Under the pieces are notes generated by a model. It saw only the letters and a program-made list of their open reading frames with translations. It did not search any database and had not been told where the DNA came from. From positions 806,001-870,000 of the forward strand of contig CP084620.1 in NCBI GenBank assembly GCA_025917655.1: DNA of 64,000 nucleotides, in the 5' to 3' direction. The position numbers were made by a program, and so were the translations under genes. This DNA is from Chlorella sorokiniana (lineage: Eukaryota > Chlorophyta > Trebouxiophyceae > Chlorellales > Chlorellaceae). This document shows, piece after piece, positions 32,665-43,137 of this stretch; the stretch's first letter is position 1; every line of letters starts with the position of its first letter.

Positions 32665-33398
32665 ATGTCCACTACGACAGCTCCCGTGGTCACCAGTCCC
32701 CGCTCCGGCGTGAAGCTGAGGAGCGTGGTCCAGAACAGAAACACGGAGTGGCTGGACCAGAAAGCCGCGTGGTTCTTCTACATCATCCTCATAGTCATAA
32801 CATGGCTCGTGATCGCCTCCTGGACCGACCCAGGCATGGCCTGGACCTATGTGCACCTGGGCCATGGCGCCATCAGCTACTTTGTGCTGCACTGGAACAA
32901 AGGCTCACCCATTCAGGACGATCAAGGCATCTATGACAAGTGAGTACGCCAGTTCAGGTCCCTGCCATCCGCGCCAGCAGCCAAAACAGCTCACGGGTGC
33001 CGCACACGGCAGCTGCTGCCAGCAGTGGCGCACACTTGTTTTGCTGCATGTGCAGCAGTCGTGAAGCTTTAAACCAGGCGTTACAGTGGTACTCTGTGTT
33101 TTTGCTGCGAACCCGAGCTTCTGCTTGCTCCAGCTGCCGTTTGACGCCACTCCTGCGCTGTCGCCTCTCCTGCTGCTGCAGCTTGACGTTTTGGGAGCAG
33201 ATTGATGACGGCGTTCAGGGCACCGCCACGCGCAAGTTCTTCACTGTGGTGCCCGTGGTGCTGTTCCTGCTCGCCTCCCACGGCACCGACTACCGCCGCC
33301 AGCCGCTGGGGCTCAACCTGCTGGTGGTGGTGGTGCTCACAATAGCCAAGATGAGCAGCATGCACAAGGTGCGCATCTTCGGCATCAACAAGCACTAG
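32665..33398 (+). CDS. ORMDL: ORMDL family protein (serine palmitoyltransferase regulator)
   Basis: Two exons, 32665-32939 and 33182-33398, give 163 residues, the normal length of plant ORMDL. Four hydrophobic segments are visible (WFFYIILIVITWLVIASW; HLGHGAISYFVLHWNKGSP; FFTVVPVVLFLLASH; GLNLLVVVVLTIAKM). The family signature is unmistakable: TYVHLGHGAISYFVLHWNKG, GIYDNLTFWEQIDDG, THATRKFF-like TATRKFF and the end KMSSMHKVRIFGINKH. ORMDL proteins sit in the ER membrane and restrain serine palmitoyltransferase, the first step of sphingolipid synthesis. The frame is clean throughout. Confidence 0.96.
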
Positions 33399-34104
33399 GC
33401 CACAGCTGGCAAGCTGCTGCCCCAGGCAGACACCATTCCCATCGCATCATACAATTTTGTGGCAGGGCTGACACGCATCGACAGGCGCAGCTTAGGGCCT
33501 GCATCTGACAATCCGCCTGCCAGCGCCTTTGCCGTCCCTTTTGGGGTGCTGCATGCCCTTCTAGCAAGCAGAGCCCATGTACCTTGGCTTTGCCGTTTGC
33601 TGCACCTTCAACTTGCTGCTGTTGTCCAGCCAAAAAGCCCTGCTCGGCTGACTGCATCCCCCTCCCCGCTTGCTTGTCCATTCCCGCGCTTCATCCTGAC
33701 CTTGCCGGCCGCATGCAAGTCGGACACTTATCTGATGATGTGACTTTGTGACATGCCAGCCTGACCCTCAACGCCCAAACATGCCGGCGGAGGGTCCAAA
33801 CCCAACCATGTTTGACACTCCCTGCTGCCACCCCCGTCCTTGCTCCGTTGTCTTCACAGTCTCACTCGCTTCTCTATTTCAGGCACAGTCGTGCATCCAA
33901 TCCGCCCATTAGCACATTGCTTTTGCCTGTCCCAATACCGTTAAGATCCAACATGCCCCGTACGGCAGAACATATGCCCCGCTCTGTAACAACCCTCTTT
34001 CCACCCGCACCCAATCCGCCACATCAGCAAGAGCCAGTCTTCAAAATCGCGCATTTGCAGAACACAAACACTAGAACCTCGCATTGTGGACAGACCTGGC
34101 AGCC
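33399..34104. other. Intergenic region after ORMDL
   Basis: 706 bp without a recognisable gene. The only candidate poly(A) signal for ORMDL is far down at 33985, so either the 3' UTR is long or another signal is used. Confidence 0.5.
33985..33989 (+). promoter_or_regulatory. Possible TGTAA polyadenylation signal (ORMDL)
   Basis: 587 bases after the stop and only 116 bases before the next start codon, so less certain than the others. Confidence 0.4.
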
Positions 34105-36519
34105 ATGAGGGCGAACTTGGGCCTTCTGCTCCTGGGCCTGGCCCTCAGCGCCAGCCTGCGCCAAGGTGAGCCTGAACCCTGCGCTGCTCTTGCGCATACA
34201 GCACGGGTGCTGCCGCTCACAGGCGGCTGGGTAAGGTTCATGTCAGGGCCAGAAGCTCACGATTTGGGCACGGCAGCCTTGCCGCGGTTTGGCATGCGCC
34301 CTTCCTTGGACGCTCCAAGCAACCGGCTTCCGGAGGCTCGCTGACATCTCGTTGTGCTCATTCATGCCTTCCATGCACACTGCAGGGGCGGATGCTGCTC
34401 CTGCCCGTCGTCTGCAACAGTTTGCCAGCGACGGCATCGCCGCCAACGGCCAGGCCCCGCCGCCCCGCGCCGAGCAGCAGCAGCAGGGCTCGGCTGCCTC
34501 CCCACTGCCGGCCCAGCACCCACCACTGAACAGCCCGCTGGCACACCCGCCCCTGGCCCTGCCCCCGCTACTGAGCGGCCCACTGGCGCCGGCTTTGCCC
34601 CGCCCCCTCACAAGAGCGCGTGCCAGGTAGCCAGCTGCCCTGCGATGCTGCCGGGACGATTCTGCCTGTTGCAATCTCCCCAACAGCTCTTGTCTGTGTG
34701 CAGTGATTGCCCCCAAGCGGAGCGAGCTCCCTCCACGGGCGTGACGCCAGTCCCTGCCGCCGAGGGCCGCGGCCCCGCCCCGCTCCTGCCGCCGAGGTGC
34801 AGCCCATCCAGCCCTACACCCCTCCTCAGTCCTCCAATCCCACAGGTGCGGGTGTCGGTCGCGTTTTGCAAGTGACCTGTTTGTCTGTCGGGGCATGCCC
34901 CTGCCCCGCGCTGGTTCCCTCGCTGTGTTGCATGCGCCCAGCTCCTGGAGAGCCCCGCCCCCCTGCGCTGCGCAGTCGCAAGCGCCCAGGGGATTGCCTC
35001 CGCCGTGGCCAGCGGCGACATCAACGGCGCTGCCCAGCAGATCGCCGACGCCGTGAACGGCGGCGACGCCGACGTGGTTGCCGCCGCCACCGCGCTGACG
35101 GCCGCCGCCGGCACCACCTCCGCGTTCACCCAGGCCGCCGCCCTGGCGGTGACGCAGTACGGCGCCTCCGCCTCCGCCGTGGCCGCCGCGCTGTCCACTG
35201 GCTCCGGCGGCACCGTCGACCCCTCCACCCTGTCCAGCGGCAACGCCCAGGCGGCCGCCAGCGCGGTGCAGCAGGGTGTGCAGGACAGCGTTCAAGTGAT
35301 TGTGCAGACGAGCGCGTCGTCCATCAACGCCGCCTCCACCGCCACCGCCACCGCCGTGGCCGAAGCTGCTGCCAGCGTGTGCAGCGGCGGCAGCGTGGAG
35401 GCCGCTGCGCAGTCGGCGGCGCAGGCCACAGCCTCGGCCACGGCCACAGCGGTTGCCAACGCCACGGGTGAGGGCGGCGGCAGATGGAGCGTGGCCCCGC
35501 TCTGCTTCAAAACCTCCGCAGCTGTGTGTTGATGATGCGGTGCTGAGAGTCAGGGCTCACACCATGTTCTGGCCAACGTCGCCTGCCGGTATGCAGTGAC
35601 GGTCATCACAACCGGCGCCGCCTCCGGCTGCGGCACCGCGACTTCCACAGCCACCGCGGTCGCCACGGCGGTTGCCCAGGTGCGGGCCAGATACCAACCT
35701 TCCCGCAACCATGTGGTGCCTTGTTGGCAGGGAGCCCTCAGCTGTACAGCTGGACATGTCCTCCAGGTGAACTGGCCTACCCCACTCCACCCGCCTGCAG
35801 GCTGCCAGCTCAGCCATCGCCAGCGTGGACTGCGCCTGCGCCGCCGCCCTTGCCTCTGGCACGGCCGAGGCCATCGAGCAGAACATTGCTGTGGCTTCCG
35901 TGACGGGTGAGGGGCTGCGAGCTGGGGCTGCCAGCCAGCACGGCTGAACATCTGGGCGCTGCCTGCACGCTGCCGGGGTAGGCCTGCACCAGCCCTGCCC
36001 CGACAGAACGGCATGGCCTCTCAACCCCCCTTGCAGTGTCGGCCACTGCCTGCGCCTCCGACGGCGGCTCCGCCACTGCCTCGGCATCCGGCGAGGCGCA
36101 GGCCACGGCCGTGGTGAGGGCTGCCGCCATTCACCTTGCTGTGCTGGGAGCCCTGCTCTCACGTCCCCCTTTCCGACCGACCCCCCACCCTTCTCACACC
36201 CCTCTCTGCCCTGCGTCCCATCCGCCTGCCAGGCCGATGCCGCCGCCTTCACCTACGCCCAAGTCTTCGCCAACCTGCAAGCCTGCCCCGCCACCAACGG
36301 CGCCCCCGCCCCCGCCCCCGCCCCCGGCCCTGCCCCAACCAGCGCCGATGGCCCCTCCTGCTTCGGCTTTGTGCGAGACCAGTGCTGCCCCAACGCGCCC
36401 CAGCAGTGCGTGTGCGCCGGGGGCCTCTGCGCCTACACCCGCGCCTCCAGCAGCCCCCTCTCATACGGCGTCACCTGGCAGGGCGGCGCCCCCTGCAGAG
36501 CACCGTCTGCTTCTGCTGA
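34105..36519 (+). CDS. Secreted Ala-rich protein with cysteine-rich tail
   Basis: Exon 1 (34105-34165) is a signal peptide (MRANLGLLLLGLALSASLRQ). Next come a Pro/Thr/Ala linker (PTTEQPAGTPAPGPAPATER) and a ~150-residue exon (about 34980-35470) of Ala/Ser/Thr/Gly/Val repeats with scattered single Cys (ASATATAVAN-like), then several short exons of the same texture (TGAASGCGTATSTATAVATA; SVDCACAAALASGTAEAI). The C-terminal exon has a compact Cys cluster, SCFGFVRDQCCPNAPQQC then VCAGGLCAYTR. Frames slip at C4 34500-34503 and C5 36489-36493. With one more C at the latter the protein ends STVCFC at TGA 36517-36519; as read it would run on to 36628. Likely an extracellular or wall structural protein. 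I do not recognise the family. Confidence 0.65.
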
Positions 36520-36675
36520 GCGCGAGCGTCGCATGCCGTTTGCCACCACAGCCGAACTCTACATTGGACAATGGAATGATTCCCCGTTCCCTGTCTCTGC
36601 ACACATAGAGCAGCCCTGCGATTACTAGAACATCAACCGAACGCTCATGCCTCCCCACCCTCGCCATGCTGTACA

Positions 36676-36680
36676 TGTAA
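36676..36680 (+). promoter_or_regulatory. TGTAA polyadenylation signal (Ala-rich gene)
   Basis: 157 bases after the preferred stop at 36519. Confidence 0.6.
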
Positions 36681-36699
36681 CGGCCTGTGATGACTGTGG

Positions 36700-36704
36700 T
36701 TACA
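36700..36704 (-). promoter_or_regulatory. TGTAA polyadenylation signal on minus strand (CHLP)
   Basis: Reads TTACA on the plus strand, about 400 bases beyond the CHLP stop. It lies only 20 bases from the opposing gene's signal, so the convergent genes terminate almost back to back. Confidence 0.5.
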
Positions 36705-37105
36705 GGTGTGGGCGCTGCAATGCGCAGGGCAGACAGCTACAAGGAGCGCAAACGGCGGAGGGGGTTGGACAGTGGGTGCTCGTGCCTTGCGGGGTGTGGC
36801 AGGCATGCGGCGCCGCGCCCAAGCGTGCGGGCAGCCGCGTGTAATAATACTGTCAGTTCGGGCAAGTTTGGGGGAATTGCCACGAGGAGCGAGAGGGCAG
36901 CTAAGCAAGAAACAGAAGCTGAATGGCGGCAAAACGGTCGGGCCTAGGGGCAGGGCGGCGTGGCGCCGCCCATCTCGGGGGAGGCAACCGCGGCAAGAAG
37001 GGGCTCCAACAAAATTAAAGATTAGGGGGTCGCCCAAGGCCCAGTTGAGCGACGGAGAGGCTGTGGCAGCTGCGGCAAGCTTGATTCCGCCTGGAGGCCG
37101 GGAAT

Positions 37106-40100
37106 CTAGGCGTTCACCGTGACCTTGGCGTCGTTGGACTTGCTGCCAAAGGAGACGTCGACGGACTTGGAGTCCTTGGAGCGCAGGGCGTTGGAGCGCA
37201 GCAGCGAGCCCACGGTGCCGACCAGCAGCTTCACGTCGTCCAGGGGGTTGCCCGGCACGACTGCAGCAGGGGGCCGGGCGAGCACGCATTCCAGTCAAAA
37301 CACATTGACAGCATGAGGCGCACTGGTGACCCGGGTAAGCTGCAGGCGAAAACGCGACGCTGATGCCGACAAGGGAAATGGCACAGACTGGGGCTGGGCA
37401 GGCTTCCAGCGAGGGGCCTAGGCTGCTTCGGCTCAGGCGGGCGCCGCCGCCCCATCGGGTCAACGGCCTGCCTTGCGCAGCGAACGTGACCTGTGGCGCA
37501 GCTGGGACCAACGCTGCAAACCCCGGCGAAGAGTCGGCTGCTGCCACACCCGTCCTGCGGCCCCAGGCACCCGCCACCCACCCGTCTTGTAGAGGTACGA
37601 GTCGAAGGTCATCTTCTGCACGTAGTTGCTCTCGCACAGCTCCACAAACGCCTCGCGGGCGGGGTTGGAGCGGTAGAACACCTTCTGCAGGATGTCCAGC
37701 ACCTTGTAGGTGGCCCAGTACTTGCGGTCAAACTCGTCCAGGTAGGAACGCAGCGCGCGCTCGCCTGGGGGAGGGGAGGGGAGAGGGGGAATGTGCAGGG
37801 TGAGCGGGAAGGAGAGAATTAGCGGGCAGAGGTGGGAGCGAGCAGATGTGGTGGCGGGAGCAGGGGAGCGAGGCAGGCAGCGCCGCGCCACGTGGGCAGC
37901 GGGGGGCAGGCAGCGCGCGCCGCCCAGGCACAGGCCGCTCACCCGCCATCTTCTTGCCGCCCTCGGAGGCCTTGACGATGGCCTCGCCCGCCATGCGGCC
38001 CGACTTGGCGGCAAAGTAGATGCCCTCGCCGGAGCACTTGGTGACGTAGCCGGCGGCGTCGCCCACCAGCGTCACGCGGCCCTTCACGCGGCGGGGGCGG
38101 GGGTGCTCTGCAGGGGGAGAAAGGCCAGCAGGCGAGAGGGTGAGCACCACTGCCGGCCACGACGGAGCAGGGAAGCAGCCGGCTGACCACGCCCCCTGGC
38201 GACCAGGCGAAGCAAATCACAAAGGGTCTTGACTGTGCCCCTTCTGGCTGTTGGGGCGCCGCCTCTCCGCCGCGCACCGGGGATGGGGTGCGCCTCCACG
38301 CGGATGATCTTGCCGCCCTCGGTCTTGACCTTGGCGCGGTCGCGGGTGGCCTGCTGGTACTGCTTGATGGCAGTCTTGTTGACCACGGTGCCGGTGCCCA
38401 CCGCCACATGGTCGTACTTGGGGAACACCCAGCCGTAGAAGTCGGGGGACACGTCGTCGCCCACGTACCTGCGCGCGGCGGGGAGCAGGGGGAGCCGAGT
38501 GAACGGTTGAGCAGGGCATGCAGGGCCGGTCCAGCAGCAGCAGGCCAGGCAGGGAAAGTCCAGCAGCGGCAGGGCTTGTGCACGGACGCGCTGGAGGAGC
38601 ATGGCGGGCGACTCGGCCAGCGCACAGCGCGTAGCATCAGGGAAGCAGCGCAGCCAAAACAGCATGCGGGAGCGCAGGCCCACGCCGCCCCCTCACATCT
38701 CAGCAAGGTCCTTGTAGTAGTCCATCTTGTCGTCGGGGATGCGGATGCGCTCCTGCAGAGGGGCAGGGCAATGGGATGCGCGTCAAGAGGGTGCAAGAGG
38801 CACGGAATGGGGGCATCAGGCTGGCAGATGTAGGGCAGGCTGCGGCGCTACACAGGCTGGCTGCACCAGGCTGCCCAAGCACCGCTGTGCCCCCGGCGAG
38901 CCAGATGCAGGGGGCGCACCAGGCGCAGGCGCGGCGCTCACCTGGAAGGCGATGGCGTAGTCGTACTCGCCGGCGTCGATGTCCTTGGCCACGCGGGAGT
39001 TGGCGCCGTCGGCACCGATCACCAGGTCCACCTCCAGGGTGGAGGGGTGCCCACCTTGTCGCCTGCCAGGGGCGAGTTAGGCGGTGTGAGGTAGTGGAGG
39101 GCGTGCCACAGGGGGCGGTGCGGGGGAAGCACCGCAGCGACGGTGAGTCAACAAGGCCGCAGAGCGGGCGCCGCCTGCCAGCAGCGCCTCACCCTCAGAG
39201 TATTTGTTGTAGCGGATGGTGATGGAGTCGTCGGCGTTCTTCTCCATGCCCATGTACAGGCCGTTGACCAGGTTGGCGCCCAGCTTGTCGGCGCGCTTGC
39301 GCAGGAAGTCGTCAAACACCTGCTCGAGGGGTGGGTGGGTGGGAGCGGGGACACATGCTGAGAGTGGCGGGCGGGAAGCCTGGGAAGCGTGCTGCAATCA
39401 GGCGCGAGTCGAGGAGCAGGCCGAAATTACTCCCTTGCGCACCTCGCGGCGGCACATTCCGATCCACTCCTTCTCGTTCAGGGTCTTGCCCACATCCACC
39501 TCGCGGTTGGAGGGGGAGATCATCTTCATCTTGGTCACGCGGCGGTCGATGATCTCCATGGGCAGGTCAAACTCCTCCACCATGCAGATCGGGATGGCGC
39601 CGCCGCAGGGCTGCACAGCAGGCAAGGGCAAGGGCACAGTGGGCGCGCGGGTTCATCACACACTGCAATATGGTGCAGTATGTCTGGGCACGTACACGCA
39701 GCTCAAAGGGACACAGGCTGCGATCGTGCAAGCTCCTGATTACAGATCCTGCTTGCAGGCAAAGCATGCCGCCGTCCCTGCCGCCAGCCTCAGAACGCAC
39801 CTTGCAGTTGTCCATCTTCCGCTCAATCAGGTAGGTCTCCACACCGCCCTTGGCCAGGGACTGCACAACAGTGCAGAAGCGGGGCAGGTTCTTGTCCTGC
39901 TGCGTGACAACGCCTGCTGCTTCTGCCGCCGCCGCCCATGGCGGGGGCCGAGTGTGATACTTGCCAACCCTTCTCATACGCAGTCCCGCGGCCTCACCTC
40001 AGCCGCACAGGCGCCAGAGGGGCCACCGCCGATGACAGCAACGCGCAGGGGGCGGTCCAGGGTAGCACCATCGCGGATGGCGAACACCTTGAGGGCAAGG

Positions 40101-40276
40101 GCACGGCCAACGCTCTGCTGCTGCTGGTTCGCGCTCTGAACAATGCTGCGGCCCAGGAAGCCCTGCTTGCGCTGCACAGGCGCGCCCACGAAGGCCTTGG
40201 CAGCAGAGCGGGTCTGCTGGCGCTGGGCCGGGGCACTGCTGCACACGGCCGCCTGCTGAGCAATTGCCGAAGCCAT
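37106..40276 (-). CDS. CHLP: Geranylgeranyl diphosphate/chlorophyll reductase (plastid)
   Basis: Read leftward from ATG 40276 ([20 protein letters not shown]), a Ser/Ala/Arg-rich plastid transit peptide. The FAD-binding Rossmann motif is [18 protein letters not shown]. Further conserved segments: [138 protein letters not shown], ending DAKVTVNA at TAG 37106-37108. It reduces the geranylgeranyl group to phytyl for chlorophyll and tocopherol in the thylakoid/envelope. One exon needs an extra base at the G4 run 39044-39047 (plus strand). Length and content are complete. Confidence 0.96.
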
Positions 40277-41157
40277 CCTGAACAAGTTTAGGGAATGGAA
40301 GGGACAAAAGCGTTTGCACTCTTAGGGGCTCTCATCCGATCAGCGCCGGGGATAATGGAAGCGCAGCACAGCAGGTGCCTCGTCCACAGTCACGCGGGTG
40401 GTTTCAATCGCACTTTGTAAGGAAGTTGACGATCTAATTGACGTATCACGCTCGTCTATACCGCGGCAAGGACGGTCGAGCCATTACCAGCAGGGTTGAT
40501 TGGAGTACGCTCCCTGCAGGCTTGTGCAGGTCTTTCAAGTGCCAGTATAACCCTCTAAGAATTTACGAAGTTGTTGGTGACGCTGAACGGCGCGATTTGT
40601 GTTGAATGCTAGTGCGCACTGCCACCGCCGCCGCCATATTGTGGGCCAGGCACGTCGCCGTGGATTTATGTGGCAGCTTCAGAATACGAATGCACTCTTG
40701 ATTGCTGAAGGATAGCTGTTTGGCAGAAATCTTCAAGTGATCCTTGAGCCCTTGCTGGAGCAGCTGAGACAGCGGCGGTGTACCGCATATGAAACAGTTG
40801 TACACCGTAGACATTGCCCTCCAGGCTCAGTGAAGGCTGCAATCACACGAAAAATCTTACATGACAGTCGATAATGCCAAGGGACTTCCCAAACAGCGCC
40901 TCGCACTCCGAAGATGACAGAACAGGGCGGCAAATGGCATTTTATCGGTCGTCTTGAGGATAGCACATCAGGTTGTAACCGGCTGCACGCACAAGTAGAG
41001 GTGAAACCCTTGCTGCAATAGGACTGCAGACGTGGGTGTCGGAATATCTGCACGACAGGCCAAGGGAGTTTGTGTCGTATCATATGCGCGGAAGGCACCC
41101 GCACAGTCGAAACCGCGCTGAGTTGAGCAAGCACAGGGGCCGCGGCGCCTGCTTCGT
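40277..41157. promoter_or_regulatory. Divergent intergenic region, CHLP / Rieske gene (881 bp)
   Basis: AT-richer than its surroundings and without a credible gene; short minus-strand frames (40814-40563 and 41134-40733) show no homology I recognise. It should hold the CHLP promoter, expected to be light-responsive, and that of the Rieske gene. Confidence 0.5.
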
Positions 41158-42317
41158 ATGCTGGCTTGTCGCGGGCGCCTTGCAGTCCAGGGCGTCACGC
41201 GTGCTTGGGGGCCGCCTCGCTGCAGGGACGCTACATCACCGTGCTGCGGCACGCGGGCCGCCTGTACTGCCTGGACGCGGTGTGCTTCCACGCCGGCGGC
41301 CCGCTGGCGCTGGGCGATGTGGAGGAGCTGCCCTCGGGAGGCGTGCCTCAAGTGCCCCTGGCACTACTACCTCGTCTCCCTGCGCACGGGGGACAAGTGG
41401 TACCAGGGCACGGTGCCCTCCGCCGAGGGCAAGCTGCTGCCGGGGCCCTGGAAGAGGTGCGGGGCGGCTGCCGCCGGCTGCCGAGCCCGGTGCTCGGGGC
41501 TAAGGGTCGGCTTTCTGGCCGAGCAGCAAGTTGAGGAGGTGCATGCTGCTACATGCTGCCAGCGTTCTTCCTTCACAGTGGCAGCATTCACCCCGGCTTC
41601 TCCCCCTCGGTCCTCCCCCTGGCTCCCTGCAGCGTGGGCCAGCGGCAGCGCACGCACCGGGTGGAGCAGCGGGCAGACGGCGTGTACGTGCAGCTGCGCC
41701 TGGAAGGCTCGTTGGCCAGCGACGAGTGTGAGGCGCTGTGTGGTCCCCCGCACACGCAACGCTGCGTCATGGCTGCTTTTGCAGCAGCACCAGGCCGTGT
41801 TCGGTTTGCGCCGCCGCCATGGGCGACTGCCCAGAGTCTTGCAGGCTGCCAGGGCAGGCAGCCCACACACTGATCACCCCGCTGACACAGCGCCGACCAG
41901 CGCCATGCAGACGCTTATAAGCACGAGTGCGGCCTTCGTATACAGACGGGGCACCTGCGCCTCAGCCCGCAGCACCTGCACGCCAGCAACGGCGGGGAGG
42001 GGCAGCGGCCGCTGCGCGCCGGCTCCCCGGTGCCCGGCCCCGCCTCCCCTCGCAGCTCGCCGCCTGCCTCACCAATGTACCACGGTGCGGCGTGCTCTGC
42101 TGGCGGCCAGCGCGTGGGACAGCCTCAGGCTGCTTGCCTTGCTCTTGCGACGCATCGTTCAATTCTACAATGTGACGCGCGCTGCAAGTGCTGTCATTGT
42201 TTAGCGGGTGCTGGCTGCTCCCACGCAGGGGAAGGAGAGGATGTGTGGCCGCAGGATATCCCAGAGCCGCCGAGCCATCATGGCCGCCGCGTCTCCAGCT
42301 CAAGCACCCAGCCTTGA
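41158..42317 (+). CDS. Soluble RFESD-like Rieske [2Fe-2S] protein
   Basis: Start chosen at ATG 41158 (MLACRGRLAVQGVTRAWG). Rieske motif CFHAGGPLALGDVEEL and, after a one-base slip near 41336-41345, CLKCPWHYYLVSLRTGDKWY supply the Cys-X-His and Cys-X2-His ligands of the cluster. Then GQRQRTHRVEQRADGVYVQL (about 41637-41700) and, in an exon from 41891, AYKHECGLRIQTGHL. Order and spacing match human RFESD, a small Rieske protein without a membrane helix; none is visible here either. G5 41207-41211 needs one more base to join the start to the Rieske frame. The stop at 42317 is uncertain because the last ~80 codons are not conserved. Electron-transfer role inferred from family only. Confidence 0.75.
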
Positions 42318-43137
42318 CAAGCGCTGAGTGTGCCCCCTGCAGCCAGCCGCAGCGCTGGGGGCAGGAATGATGCAATGTGCCCTGCTGAAGCGCTACCGCT
42401 TCATGCAGTCTTTTCGCACGGAGAACAACGAATGAGGTCCCCTGCATGTGACCCTCCACCCCAATTTCATGCCTTTCTTGTACTAGTGATACTAGGGATT
42501 TCCTGGCCATCACGGCGGTTTATTGCGGGCCAATGCCCCCTTAACACGACACGCATGCTGTAACACCGGCCCACACCACTCTGCTGATCGGTCAAGCCCC
42601 GACGGGCAGGTAGAGCGGTGGCGGTGGCGGCAGCGGCCTTCCCGCTTCAACCTCAGCTGTCGGGCGGCGGATCACAGGTTGTCCAGCACCTTTAGCGACT
42701 CCTCCTGTTGTGGCTGCCCCTTGCATGCAACGGGCAGAGAGCCGCCTGATCGTTAAGCATGCTGACCATGGGAGCTGTGCAGGGTCACGGCAAGCAGGTG
42801 TGGCTCGGTTATAGCATGCTGTGCCTGCCCTGCTGCCGACCGACCCCTAACTGGCGACAGCGTGGCTACACAGCATTGCTTCCGTTGTGAGCAACGCACA
42901 GATGAGCCAGGCAGCATAGTGGGCCGCAACAGAGATGGAGAAGAAGGCAGGGAAGGGGTGCATCAAAGGGCCGGGGGCAGTGCAAGGAGCAAGTATCAGG
43001 CGTGGTGCGACGGCGGTAAGCACGTGTACAAAGGGCCGCAACGAGAAGGGCTGGGTCAATGAAAAGCGTGTGACACTCAGAATGATTGGAGGTTGGTACA
43101 AGAACAGTTGCAGTGCTGCGCGATGAACCGTGGCACG
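42318..43137. other. Convergent intergenic region
   Basis: 820 bp between the Rieske gene and the 5'-nucleotidase, probably two 3' UTRs. Apart from the TGTAA at 42559 I see nothing in it. Confidence 0.55.
42559..42563 (+). promoter_or_regulatory. TGTAA polyadenylation signal (Rieske gene)
   Basis: About 240 bases after the assigned stop. Confidence 0.6.

Larger units (their letters stand above)
36629..37105. other. Convergent intergenic region
   Basis: Between the Ala-rich gene and CHLP, holding both 3' UTRs. No gene seen. Confidence 0.55.

Noticed and set aside
34243-35295. 350-codon minus-strand frame rich in Gly and Ala
   Set aside because: It mirrors the Ala-rich plus-strand exons; such long antisense frames are expected from GCC-rich repeats.
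40563-41134. Minus-strand frames between CHLP and the Rieske gene
   Set aside because: No homology, no splice signals and low coding texture; promoter DNA is the simpler reading.
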